DNA from: Hyphomonas oceanitis SCH89 | Lineage (GTDB): Bacteria > Pseudomonadota > Alphaproteobacteria > Caulobacterales > Hyphomonadaceae | Assembly (NCBI RefSeq): GCF_000685295.1 | Contig: NZ_ARYL01000039.1 | Location: forward strand, 1 to 34,122 | DNA: 34,122 nucleotides | Reading direction: 5' to 3' | In this document: positions 24,559 through 32,254 of the stretch, one piece after another | Layout of the letters: each line of letters begins with the position of its first letter | Position numbering within the stretch: position 1 is the stretch's first letter | The notes under the pieces: generated by a model | The model's input: only the letters and a program-made list of their open reading frames with translations | Database searches by the model: none | What the model was told of the DNA's origin: nothing | Made by a program: the position numbers and the translations under genes

Positions 24559-25517
24559 GCTGGCCGGGTGTCACGCAGCGTCGCATTGCCACCAACGGAA
24601 TTGAACTGAACATTGCCGAAGCCGGTGAGGGGCCATTGGTGCTCCTCGTTCATGGCTTCCCGGAATCCTGGTATTCCTGGCGACATCAGTTCAAGCCCTT
24701 GGCCGATGCTGGCTATCACGTCGTCGCGCCAGACATGCGCGGTTATGGCAAGAGCGACAAGCCGGAAGCCATTGAGGCCTATAACCAGGTCGAAGTGGTC
24801 AACGATATTGTCGACCTCATCCCGGCGCTCGGCTACGAAACAGCCGTCGTGATCGGGCATGACTGGGGCGCGCCAACAGCCTGGGCCACAGCGCTTCACC
24901 ATCCGGACAAGGTTCGCGCGGTCGGGGCCATGTCGGTGCCTTTCCTGCCGCGTTCGCCGGTGCCCCCCATGGCGATGCTCCGGGAAATGTACAAAGGCCA
25001 GTTCTTCTACCAGCTCTATTTCTATGAGCCGGGCGTCGCAGAAGCCGAGTTCGAATCCGACATCCGCACCGCCTTGCGAAAGTTCCTTGTCATGGCCGGC
25101 GGAGAGACTGACCTGACCAAACTCGCCCCCAAGGCCGAAGACGATGACATGTTCTCCAGCCTGCCATATCCGGAAACCCTTCCGGACTGGATAAGCGAGC
25201 AAGATCTCGATTTCTATGAGGCCGAGTTCAAGCGCTCCGGCATGCGCGGCCCGCTCAACTATTATCGCAACCACGACCTTACATGGAAAATGACCGAAGG
25301 CGCGCCATCGACCATTTCCCAACCCGCCTTCTTCGTCGCGGGAACCAATGACGGCGTCATCATGATGGCGGAAGAAGCCCTCAAGATCATGCCCATGTTC
25401 GTGACCGACCTGCGCATCAACAAGCTGATCCCCGGTGCGGGTCACTGGACCCAGCAGGAAGCGCCCGAGGCCGTCAACGAAACCATTCTCGATTTCCTGA
25501 AGGAGCTGGATGGATGA
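24555..25517 (+). CDS. Alpha/beta hydrolase, epoxide hydrolase-like
   Basis: 320-aa cytoplasmic hydrolase. The oxyanion motif HGFPESWYSWRHQ, nucleophile Asp103 in GHDWGA, a late acid in GTNDGV and a base His in GAGHWTQQE give the Asp-Asp-His set of epoxide hydrolases and haloalkane dehalogenases. HGFPESW together with cap-region tyrosines (YFYEPG and LNYYRN) points to soluble epoxide hydrolase. The substrate is unknown. The start overlaps the amidohydrolase stop (ATGA) and its end overlaps the FAD-protein start by 4 bases, so the three are translated as a unit. Confidence 0.9.
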   Translation: MSWPGVTQRRIATNGIELNIAEAGEGPLVLLVHGFPESWYSWRHQFKPLADAGYHVVAPDMRGYGKSDKPEAIEAYNQVEVVNDIVDLIPALGYETAVVIGHDWGAPTAWATALHHPDKVRAVGAMSVPFLPRSPVPPMAMLREMYKGQFFYQLYFYEPGVAEAEFESDIRTALRKFLVMAGGETDLTKLAPKAEDDDMFSSLPYPETLPDWISEQDLDFYEAEFKRSGMRGPLNYYRNHDLTWKMTEGAPSTISQPAFFVAGTNDGVIMMAEEALKIMPMFVTDLRINKLIPGAGHWTQQEAPEAVNETILDFLKELDG

Positions 25518-27022
25518 CCGAATCCGTTCTCATCATCGGCGCCGGCATTGGTGGGCTGTGCACAGCGCTGGCGCTCGCGCCAACGGGCAGGGAGATCACG
25601 CTCATCGAGCGCGATGCCCCGCCGCCCGGCGATGATCCGGACACCGTGTTCCATGAGTGGAAGCACACGGGCGTCGGCCACCTGCGCCAGAGCCACGCCT
25701 TCCTTGCGCGCCTCCGGTCCATCATCAAGCGGGACCATCCGCGACTGATGCAGGAATTGCTCGACCTGGGCGTGCGTGAACTCACCTTCGACGCCATGCT
25801 CAGTGACCTGCAGCGAGATGATTACAGTCCTGAGCCGAGTGATGCCGAACTCACCATCATTACCAGCCGCCGCACGACGCTTGAGCTGGCGATGCGCCGC
25901 TATGTCGGCAGCCTCGACAACGTTACCATCCGTTCGGGCTTCCTTGTGCGCCGCCTCATTACCGACAAGGGCGAAGATGGCGTCCTCAACGTGCGCGGCC
26001 TTATCGGCGACAGCGACGGTGAAGAGACCTCCGCGACCGCCGACATCATCGTCGACGCGTCGGGCAAGAATGGCTTCACCATCGACCAGCTGAAGGCCGA
26101 CGGCGTCGACTTTCCGGAAGAGGCCGAATCCGCCGGCATCCTCTACTTCACGCGCCACTACCGCCTGAAGCCCGGCAAGGACGAGCCCTCCCGCATCGAC
26201 AACCCGCCCCCCAGCGGCGATCTCGGCTTCCTCAAGTTCGGCGTCTTCCCGGGCGACAATGGCTGCTTCTCGATCACGATGGCCGTGCCTGAAGTCGAGA
26301 TGGAATTGCGCAAGGCCATCCTGAACCCCGACGTGTTCCACGCAATGACCCTGCTGCTGCCCGGCCTTGCCCCATGGACGGAGTCCGAACGGTCCGACCC
26401 GGTCGGCCGCGTCCACGGCATGGGCGACCTGATCAGCCGCTGGCGCGATCTCGTCGTCGACGGCAAGCCGCTTACGCGCCATTACTTTGCCCTCGGCGAC
26501 ACGCTGATCCGCACGAATCCGCTCTATGGACGCGGCTGCTCCTTCGCTGCTGTCAGCGGTCAGGTCCTGCGCGAGATACTCGACGAGACGTCCGATCCCG
26601 ACGCGCGCTCCGTTGCTTTCCACCAGCGCCTTCTCACCGAGCTGAAGCCCTATTACCTCAACCAGCGCGCCCAGGACCGCGCCGCCATCAAGCGTGCCCG
26701 CCAGGCCCTGACGCCGGACTACAAGCCCGGTCTGCGTGCCCGTCTCATGCAGGGCTTCTTCGACGACGGCGTCCGCATTGCCCTGCGCTATGACACGCGC
26801 CTCCTGCGCGATGCCATGCGCGGTTTCCACATGCTGGAGCATCCGAACAAGTGGCTCGGCAAGCCCGCCAATCTCGCCAAGGTCCTGTACTATTGGGCAC
26901 GAGGCCCCAAGCGCAACGCGGCAGCCTATCCGCCCAAGGCCGGCCCGGAGCGCAACGAGATGATCAAGGCATTGTCCCTCGACTATCAGGCTGATATCGA
27001 CCGCATCGCGCAAGGGGCCTGA
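25514..27022 (+). CDS. FAD-dependent oxidoreductase/monooxygenase
   Basis: 502-aa flavoprotein with an N-terminal Rossmann fold (VLIIGAGIGGLCTALAL, acidic strand end LIERD). A second FAD motif, HYFALGDTLIRTNPLYGRGCS, matches the GD segment of the PHBH/halogenase-like monooxygenases. DIIVDASGKNG also fits that group. The C-terminal ~120 residues are helical and unassigned. There is no membrane segment. Together with the epoxide-hydrolase-like neighbour it suggests oxidation of an alkene to an epoxide followed by hydration, but this order is inference; a reductase role cannot be excluded. The stop is 5 bases before the TetR ATG. Confidence 0.85.
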   Translation: MTESVLIIGAGIGGLCTALALAPTGREITLIERDAPPPGDDPDTVFHEWKHTGVGHLRQSHAFLARLRSIIKRDHPRLMQELLDLGVRELTFDAMLSDLQRDDYSPEPSDAELTIITSRRTTLELAMRRYVGSLDNVTIRSGFLVRRLITDKGEDGVLNVRGLIGDSDGEETSATADIIVDASGKNGFTIDQLKADGVDFPEEAESAGILYFTRHYRLKPGKDEPSRIDNPPPSGDLGFLKFGVFPGDNGCFSITMAVPEVEMELRKAILNPDVFHAMTLLLPGLAPWTESERSDPVGRVHGMGDLISRWRDLVVDGKPLTRHYFALGDTLIRTNPLYGRGCSFAAVSGQVLREILDETSDPDARSVAFHQRLLTELKPYYLNQRAQDRAAIKRARQALTPDYKPGLRARLMQGFFDDGVRIALRYDTRLLRDAMRGFHMLEHPNKWLGKPANLAKVLYYWARGPKRNAAAYPPKAGPERNEMIKALSLDYQADIDRIAQGA

Positions 27023-27027
27023 GCCTG

Positions 27028-27750
27028 ATGGGAGACGCAGTGATCGAAGAGACCGGCAAACGCGAACAGGCCAAAGCCGAACGGCGCTCGCGCATCGTGC
27101 AGGCCGCCCGCGATCTCATCCGCGAGACAGGCGACACCGACCTGTCCATGCGCATGATCGCCAAGCGCGCCGATGTCAGCCTCGCGACGCCCTACAACCT
27201 GTTCGGCTCCAAGCGCGCCGTCGTGCTCGCCGTGTTCGAGGACGAGCGCGACTTCGTCGTCCGCTTCGGCAGGATCAAGGCGGCCAATGCCATCGACCGC
27301 CTGTTCGCGGCGCAGGAACTCGCCTCCAGCTATTTCACCGACGATCCGGACTTCTACCAGACCATCTGGAAAGCCCTCCTCGACACGCGCGGCACCGATG
27401 AAACCGGTCTCGCCACCACAGAGCGCCTTGAGCGCAACAGTGCCGCCTGGCGCATGTTGATCGAGGCAGCGCAGGCCGAAGGTCTCATCAATGCCAGCTT
27501 CGCGTCCGAGGCGCTGGAGCGCACGCTCTCCTACCTCGCCAATGGCGTCATGCTCTCCTGGGTCATGGGCACGCTCGAGACGCGCCACCTGCGCGCCGCT
27601 GGCGCCCTCGGCTATGCCATTGCCCTGCGCGGTGTCGCCACCGGCAAGGGCATCGCCCTGCTGGATGAGCGCATCCGCACCTTTGAATCCCTCCTGCACG
27701 ACAAAACCGCCCCCGAAGCCCCGATCAAACAGGCCGCCCGCGGCGCCTGA
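27028..27750 (+). CDS. TetR-family transcriptional regulator
   Basis: 240-aa regulator with an N-terminal helix-turn-helix (RSRIVQAARDLIRETG, then MRMIAKRADVSLATPYNLFGSKRAVVLAVF) and a helical ligand-binding domain. As the last gene of the amidohydrolase operon it probably controls that operon through the palindrome at 22324-22347. The start is uncertain: ATG at 27028 has a distant AAGGGG, while an in-frame GTG at 27040 has GGGAG close by and would remove four residues. The ligand is unknown; an acyl or hydrophobic compound fits the enzymes and the KstR-like operator core. Confidence 0.9.
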   Translation: MGDAVIEETGKREQAKAERRSRIVQAARDLIRETGDTDLSMRMIAKRADVSLATPYNLFGSKRAVVLAVFEDERDFVVRFGRIKAANAIDRLFAAQELASSYFTDDPDFYQTIWKALLDTRGTDETGLATTERLERNSAAWRMLIEAAQAEGLINASFASEALERTLSYLANGVMLSWVMGTLETRHLRAAGALGYAIALRGVATGKGIALLDERIRTFESLLHDKTAPEAPIKQAARGA

Positions 27751-27863
27751 GCCCGCTTTCCGGTCGCCCCGCGCCTGCACAAGCCGAACACACGCATTTC
27801 GCTTCACGCCCGCCGCACCCATGCGCTAACGTCGCCCGAGGAAAACCGACCCGGGGGACGACC

Positions 27864-29339
27864 ATGCCACACCGCTGCCGCAGCCTGCTGCTCCTGGCCT
27901 GCCTGCTGCTCGCCGCCTGCGTCACGCCCCTCCAGCGCGACCTCGATACCACGCTCAACCCGCCCGAGACCGCCGGCATCCGCTGGGGCCTCCTCGTCAC
28001 GGATGCGCAGGGCCGCGAGATCGCCGCCATCAACCCCGACCAGCGCTTCCTCCCCGCCTCCAACACCAAGCTCTTCACCACAGCCGCCGCCTTCCGCTGG
28101 CAGGACGATCTCGCCGCCATGCTCCCGCGCCTCGCCACCTTCGTCGCCCTCGAGGATGTCGGCGAGACCGGCGCCCCCACGCTCGTCCTCCACGGCCGCG
28201 GCGACCCCCACCTCACCGACACGCCAGATTGCGAAACCCGCTGCCTCGCCACGCTGGCCGACGCCGTCGCCGCCATCGGCCTCACCAGCATCACCCATGT
28301 CGTCGGCGACGACACATGGTTCCCGGACGCGCGCTGGGGCCCCGGCTGGAGCTGGGATGACCTGCAAACCGCCTACGGCACCGCCACATCCGCCCTCACG
28401 ATCAATAACAACACCGCCACGCTCACCGTCGCCCCCGCCAGCGAAGGCGCCCCGGCCACCGTCACATGGGCGCCCGGCGACGCGGCCTATACAATCATCA
28501 ACGTCACCGTCACGGCACGGTGGCCGGGGCAGGGCGGTGAGGCGCCCGAAGACGATCTCATCGTCTCCCATCTGCCCGGTACCGCCATCGTGCACGTCGC
28601 CGGCCACGTCCCGCCCGGCAGCGCCCCGCGCGCTTTCCACCTCGGCCTCGACGATCCGGCCCTCGCCGCCGCCACGCGCCTCACCGCCCTGCTGCAGGCA
28701 CGCGGCATCACAGTCGAAGGCCCGCCTATGGCCCGCCACCGTCCGCCCGGCACACCGCCCGAGGCCGCCTTCACCGGCCTTGACGATGGCGACCCGCCGC
28801 TCGCCGCGCTGGCCCCGCCCGCCTTTCCTGAGGCGCTGACCGACATCTCCAAGGACAGCCAGAATCTCTATGCCGAACTCATGCTGCGCCATCTCGGCCA
28901 CATTGATGAAGACGGCGCCGCCGAGGCCGGCCTCGCCCGGGTCGACGCCCTGCTGGAAGAGGCCGGCGCCGCCCCGAACGGCCACGACCTCTTCGACGGC
29001 TCCGGCATGTCGGTCTACAACCGCGTCAGCCCACGGACCATCGTCACCCTGCTCACCTACGCCGCCGCGCAGGACTGGGGCAGGGCATGGAAAGACACAT
29101 TCCCCATAGGCGGCGTCGACGGCTCACTGCAGCGACGCTTCCGCGGCACAATCCTGGAAGGGAAAATCTTCGCCAAGACCGGCACCCTCAAAGGCACCAA
29201 CGCCCTCTCCGGCTACCTGACCGCCGCCAGCGGCCAGACCCTCACCTTCGCCATAATCGCCAACGAACGCCCGCTCGCCATCTCATCCGCCACGCCAATG
29301 ATGGACGCCGCCCTCATCCGCATCGCCGAAACCAACTAG
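27864..29339 (+). CDS. dacB: D-alanyl-D-alanine carboxypeptidase/endopeptidase, PBP4 (S13) family, lipoprotein
   Basis: Trims or cuts peptidoglycan peptides in the periplasm. The 491-aa protein has a lipoprotein signal (LLLAAC, Cys19), which is unusual compared with soluble PBP4. The serine-acyltransferase motifs are SNTK (Ser66, Lys69), SQN in SKDSQNLYAEL, and KTG in FAKTGTLKG. FDGSGMSVYNRVSP is typical of the family. The coding sequence is very GC-rich, with C at most third positions. It is separated from the TetR gene by 113 bases with no clear promoter, and is followed by the repeat cluster. No functional link to its neighbours is evident. Confidence 0.94.
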   Translation: MPHRCRSLLLLACLLLAACVTPLQRDLDTTLNPPETAGIRWGLLVTDAQGREIAAINPDQRFLPASNTKLFTTAAAFRWQDDLAAMLPRLATFVALEDVGETGAPTLVLHGRGDPHLTDTPDCETRCLATLADAVAAIGLTSITHVVGDDTWFPDARWGPGWSWDDLQTAYGTATSALTINNNTATLTVAPASEGAPATVTWAPGDAAYTIINVTVTARWPGQGGEAPEDDLIVSHLPGTAIVHVAGHVPPGSAPRAFHLGLDDPALAAATRLTALLQARGITVEGPPMARHRPPGTPPEAAFTGLDDGDPPLAALAPPAFPEALTDISKDSQNLYAELMLRHLGHIDEDGAAEAGLARVDALLEEAGAAPNGHDLFDGSGMSVYNRVSPRTIVTLLTYAAAQDWGRAWKDTFPIGGVDGSLQRRFRGTILEGKIFAKTGTLKGTNALSGYLTAASGQTLTFAIIANERPLAISSATPMMDAALIRIAETN

Positions 29340-29634
29340 CGCCCCCGCACCGCAGTTCCGGCGAAAGCCGGGACCTCAGGCAATTGAAGAGGGGACCACC
29401 CGCATGAGACCCCGGCCTGCGCCGGGGATGCAGCCATGGCTGAACGCTCCGCTTCCAAAGCCACCGGGCCCCCGCAGACCCCTGCGAAGGCAGGGGTCCA
29501 TGACCCGCCCCCTCCAAACAGCGCCTAGGCAGAGTTCCGTCCATGGATACCTGCCTCCGCAGGTATCCCCGGGAGGAAATCCAGATTCTCGGCAGGCCTC
29601 ATCCCGAGCGCGCCTCACCCACCCCACATCCACA

Positions 29635-29654
29635 GTCCCGGCGAAAGCCGGGAC
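29635..29654. repeat. Palindromic repeat, CCCGGCGAAAGCCGGG type
   Basis: GTCCCGGCGAAAGCCGGGAC is an 8-bp perfect stem around GAAA. A second, slightly shorter copy is at 29357-29372, and both are followed by CCTCA(g/t)GCAAT, so the repeat unit extends beyond the hairpin. Confidence 0.8.
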
Positions 29655-29732
29655 CTCATGCAATAAAAGAAAGTCCCGTAGGGTGCATTAAGCGAAGCGC
29701 AATGCACCATCCGAACCCGGAATATTGGGAGC

Positions 29733-29802
29733 TCATGCTGAGCGAAGTCGAGGCGCGGGCGTGGGTGTTGTTGCGTTCATACTTCGACTTCGCTCAGGAT
29801 GA
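29733..29802. repeat. Inverted repeat pair of the TGAGCGAAGTCGA type
   Basis: TGAGCGAAGTCGA near 29738-29751 is repeated in reverse complement, TCGACTTCGCTCA, near 29783-29796, separated by about 30 bases. Two facing copies of one short repeat form a larger hairpin. Confidence 0.7.
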
Positions 29803-29880
29803 GGACTGTTTGTGGGGCGAGGGCAAATGGTGGGTATCGCTCGGCGTGGACCCACCCTACGGTTTGCTGAAACGTCCATG

Positions 29881-31260
29881 CTACATGGGCTTTTTCCAGT
29901 ACGGTCTGGAATATCTATACCGGCTTTCTTCTATGTCGAGCGCGGGAGTGCTGAATGTATCGTCTTTCCGAACCTCTGCGCGTAGCTGATGACGAACTCT
30001 ACCTAGAGCTTGAAACGCGGCGATCTCGCTGGCGATACTTCGAAATGCCACGCGGAAGGCACGCCTACTGCTTGCACCCTGGCCAAAGTCAGGCAAGGAA
30101 AAGTCCTTCGATATGCTAACGCCGATACCCGCGGGGATGCTCGCAGAAGCTGATATCGAAAAGCGGCTGCCGGATGAGTCCCCAAACTTTGCCACAATAC
30201 TTGCGCTTTCTTTTTGAAGTGCCGTTTTGAGTCGATTCACTTCTTTCTTTGCTTTGAGCGCGTCCCCTTCGGCGAACAGTGAGTGAATTTCATCGAACTT
30301 TTGGCGAATGGCGACAAAGTCGTTGTGTTGTCTACGTTCGTACAGAAGCTCCAATGCGCTCGACACTTTGCCCGTTTTCCCGACTGCCCATGCTGCGAAG
30401 GGAGGCAGTTCTAAGCCAATCTCTTGTGCGTCAATCTCGGAGTTAACTTCATTGACTACCTCTGCTAGCTTACCTGAGAAGTAGCGGCGCATCCCATTGG
30501 CCCATGTTTTAGATGGTTGAAATAATCCTTTTTGTCCCCCCCAAGCCGCCAAGAAATTGTGCCTGATTGGGTGAAGACAAAGCTGTGCATTCGCTTGACT
30601 TGCTACAAGCGCATAGAAGATTGCGCGCCGAGCTAGCCAGTTGATGGAGTTGGAGAACTCGAGAAGATCTTCGCTAACTGCTTCAATTTTACCGTTCCCC
30701 ATATTCCGTGAGCTTGGGATCGGGTTTCCCTTCGAATCTATAAGAGTTGGGAGAGGCGCGTCTTGAGCATTTTCACGCCCTATGAGCTGTTGGAAGATTG
30801 CGGCTGTCAGGGGACTGTATTTATACTTTTCGTTTGAGGCGCCATCCTCTTCTCGTAGTATTTTCAATGTCAGAAAATAGTTGCTCGACTGCATATGCCA
30901 TGCTGCGGTGAGCATGAGATTCATGTTTTCAAGAAACTCTTGGACAATGCCTTCGGGCATCTCTCCGCCACGAAGATCGAGAGCGAACTCTTTGGATAGT
31001 TCGATAGAGTCTACTTCAAGCGCATCATACTTACTGATTCCAATAAACCGTATTGGCGGAAAGGCTGCGGCTCGAGACGCTCTATATTCCGGTTTATAGT
31101 CGTCAAGAGCGTAAAATGCGTCGTTGAATAAGATGGTCTGTGCATAGCCTTCTAATGCACTGTAATCGCCTTCCATATCGTAAGAACGCGGCGCCGGCGC
31201 CTGTCCCGTCAATCTCTGCACCGATGTCAGAGTGGAATTATCTATTAGCGCAATCGGCAT
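29881..31260 (-). CDS. Orphan hypothetical protein, lower GC than neighbours
   Basis: Not recognised. The protein is 459 aa from the ATG at 31260 (GGAGGG 10 bases upstream; a start at 31284 would precede that site). It has no signal peptide and no clear membrane segment. Visible features are a short alpha/beta start (MPIALIDNSTLTSVQRLTG), a helical middle (residues ~105-135 and 200-235, with RRAIFYALVASQANAQLCLHPIRHNF), a charged helix likely to form a coiled coil (~313-356), and a Ser/Gly-rich beta-like stretch (~361-392). Two sampled 60-base lines were about 42% and 53% GC, well below dacB. Isolated position, repeats on one side and odd composition suggest acquired DNA; a defence role is possible but nothing shows it. 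Confidence 0.8.
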   Translation of the reverse strand: MPIALIDNSTLTSVQRLTGQAPAPRSYDMEGDYSALEGYAQTILFNDAFYALDDYKPEYRASRAAAFPPIRFIGISKYDALEVDSIELSKEFALDLRGGEMPEGIVQEFLENMNLMLTAAWHMQSSNYFLTLKILREEDGASNEKYKYSPLTAAIFQQLIGRENAQDAPLPTLIDSKGNPIPSSRNMGNGKIEAVSEDLLEFSNSINWLARRAIFYALVASQANAQLCLHPIRHNFLAAWGGQKGLFQPSKTWANGMRRYFSGKLAEVVNEVNSEIDAQEIGLELPPFAAWAVGKTGKVSSALELLYERRQHNDFVAIRQKFDEIHSLFAEGDALKAKKEVNRLKTALQKESASIVAKFGDSSGSRFSISASASIPAGIGVSISKDFSLPDFGQGASSRRAFRVAFRSIASEIAAFQALGRVRHQLRAEVRKDDTFSTPALDIEESRYRYSRPYWKKPM

Positions 31261-31408
31261 GGTCTTCTGCCCTCCGTGGAGCATTCCCGTTTAAATCGAA
31301 TTTATCTTGATTGTGTAAACTTCCACAGCATGAGCACCCACCGCTCGCTGGCGGCCTCTCTCCCCCACCTTATCCAACCTGAATCCCGCCCGGCCTATAC
31401 TGGCCGCC

Positions 31409-32005
31409 ATGACCAATCCGTCCGCCTTCGTCACCCACGGCATCGCCCAGGCGCAACGCGCTTTGAGCGCCGTCGCCGCGATGACGAACGCGCACCTCAA
31501 TCCCACCACACTGAAGCGAACCCTCGCCCAGCGCGCCCGCGCCGAACTCGCGCGCCTCGAAATCATTATCCGGCGGCTTCTCACTTTGATGGCCCTCGGA
31601 CTCGTGCTGCCGCCGGTCCCTGTTCGGACATCGTCCGGGCATCATCCGGATACCGAGCGCGTCGAGACGAAAGCCTCGGGCCGCCTCACCGGCCTGTCGC
31701 CCCGCGTCTTGGGCCCGGACATGGACAGGGACGGGTTGGCGACGACGGCACGGCCTTCCGGCCCTGTTCAGGCCGCCCCAATCCTCGCCCGGCTCGCGGC
31801 GCTGCAAGAACTGCTAGCGGCCCCTGAAGCTCACGCCAAACGCCTCGCCCGCACGCTGGAACGCCAGCGCAAGGCCGGTGAAGCCGCACCCATCGCGCTT
31901 CCCATGCCACGCACCCACCGCATGCCGCCAGAGCTTGGCGCCATCGCGACCGCCCTGCCGGAACTCCTCCGCGACGCCTTCAAAAGCTGGGAAACATCCG
32001 GCTAA
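31409..32005 (+). CDS. Hypothetical 198-aa basic protein, possibly leaderless
   Basis: No recognised family. It is rich in Arg, Ala and Leu, with one hydrophobic stretch (IIIRRLLTLMALGLVLPP, ~53-70) that could be a membrane segment and an ordered-looking end (PELGAIATALPELLRDAFKSWETSG). A low-complexity middle (~75-125) is probably disordered. Composition is GC-rich like the main genome. No ribosome site precedes the ATG, but TATACT (31396-31401) lies seven bases upstream, so transcription could begin at the ATG itself. It is divergent from the orphan gene. Confidence 0.65.
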   Translation: MTNPSAFVTHGIAQAQRALSAVAAMTNAHLNPTTLKRTLAQRARAELARLEIIIRRLLTLMALGLVLPPVPVRTSSGHHPDTERVETKASGRLTGLSPRVLGPDMDRDGLATTARPSGPVQAAPILARLAALQELLAAPEAHAKRLARTLERQRKAGEAAPIALPMPRTHRMPPELGAIATALPELLRDAFKSWETSG

Positions 32006-32087
32006 ATCTCCACCACAATCAGACCCCCATGCCGGGCGCCCCAAAGGGCGTTTCCGGTCGCACGTGCAACAGGCTGTACAATCTCAC

Positions 32088-32104
32088 CAGACTTTGACAG
32101 TCTG
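32088..32104. promoter_or_regulatory. Inverted repeat upstream of the truncated TetR start
   Basis: CAGACT-TTGAC-AGTCTG is a perfect 6-bp inverted repeat with a 5-base centre, about 150 bases before the ATG at 32255. TetR genes often carry such a site upstream. The rest of the gap from 32006 to 32254 shows nothing else I can name. Confidence 0.35.
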
Positions 32105-32254
32105 ACCTTTCCTCCCGGGATTTGCCAGTCGCGACACATGCGACGCGCAGGAATCCAATTCGGCCGCTCGACCGGCCGGCAATCGCAAAGGGGCCTCGCG
32201 CCCTGATGCAGGCATAAGGACACGGCGCAGAGCGTCGTGCCAAAAGGGGGAAGA

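Larger units (their letters stand above)
29340..29880. repeat. Cluster of short palindromic repeats (REP-like), no gene
   Basis: 541 bp packed with imperfect hairpins of several types: a GTCCCGGC/GCCGGGAC type (29357-29372 and 29635-29654), an ACCCCGG/CCGGGG type (29409-29430), GACCCCTGC/GCAGGGGTC (29477-29498), GGATACCTGC/GCAGGTATCC (29545-29568), GGTGCATT/AATGCACC (29682-29708), a long pair TGAGCGAAGTCGA / TCGACTTCGCTCA (arms in 29733-29754 and 29780-29802), and TGGGT/ACCCA (29829-29856). Open frames across it are made of these repeats and are not supported. The hairpins could end transcription from dacB and from the convergent orphan gene. Confidence 0.82.

Noticed and set aside
25442..27013. 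523-codon minus-strand frame opposite the FAD protein
   Set aside because: Antisense shadow; the plus strand has flavoprotein motifs, overlapping starts and operon structure.
27804..28985. 393-codon minus-strand frame opposite dacB
   Set aside because: Gly/Ala/Arg-rich translation without motifs; the plus strand holds SNTK, SQN and KTG in order.
29340..29880. CRISPR array
   Set aside because: The repeats differ from one another, are self-complementary and are unevenly spaced. There is no constant repeat with regular spacers and no cas gene.
29543..29989. 148-codon frame across the repeat cluster
   Set aside because: The frame is built from palindromic repeat units (phrases like RRKPGPHAI and LSEVEARAW are translated repeats) and runs into the orphan gene on the other strand.
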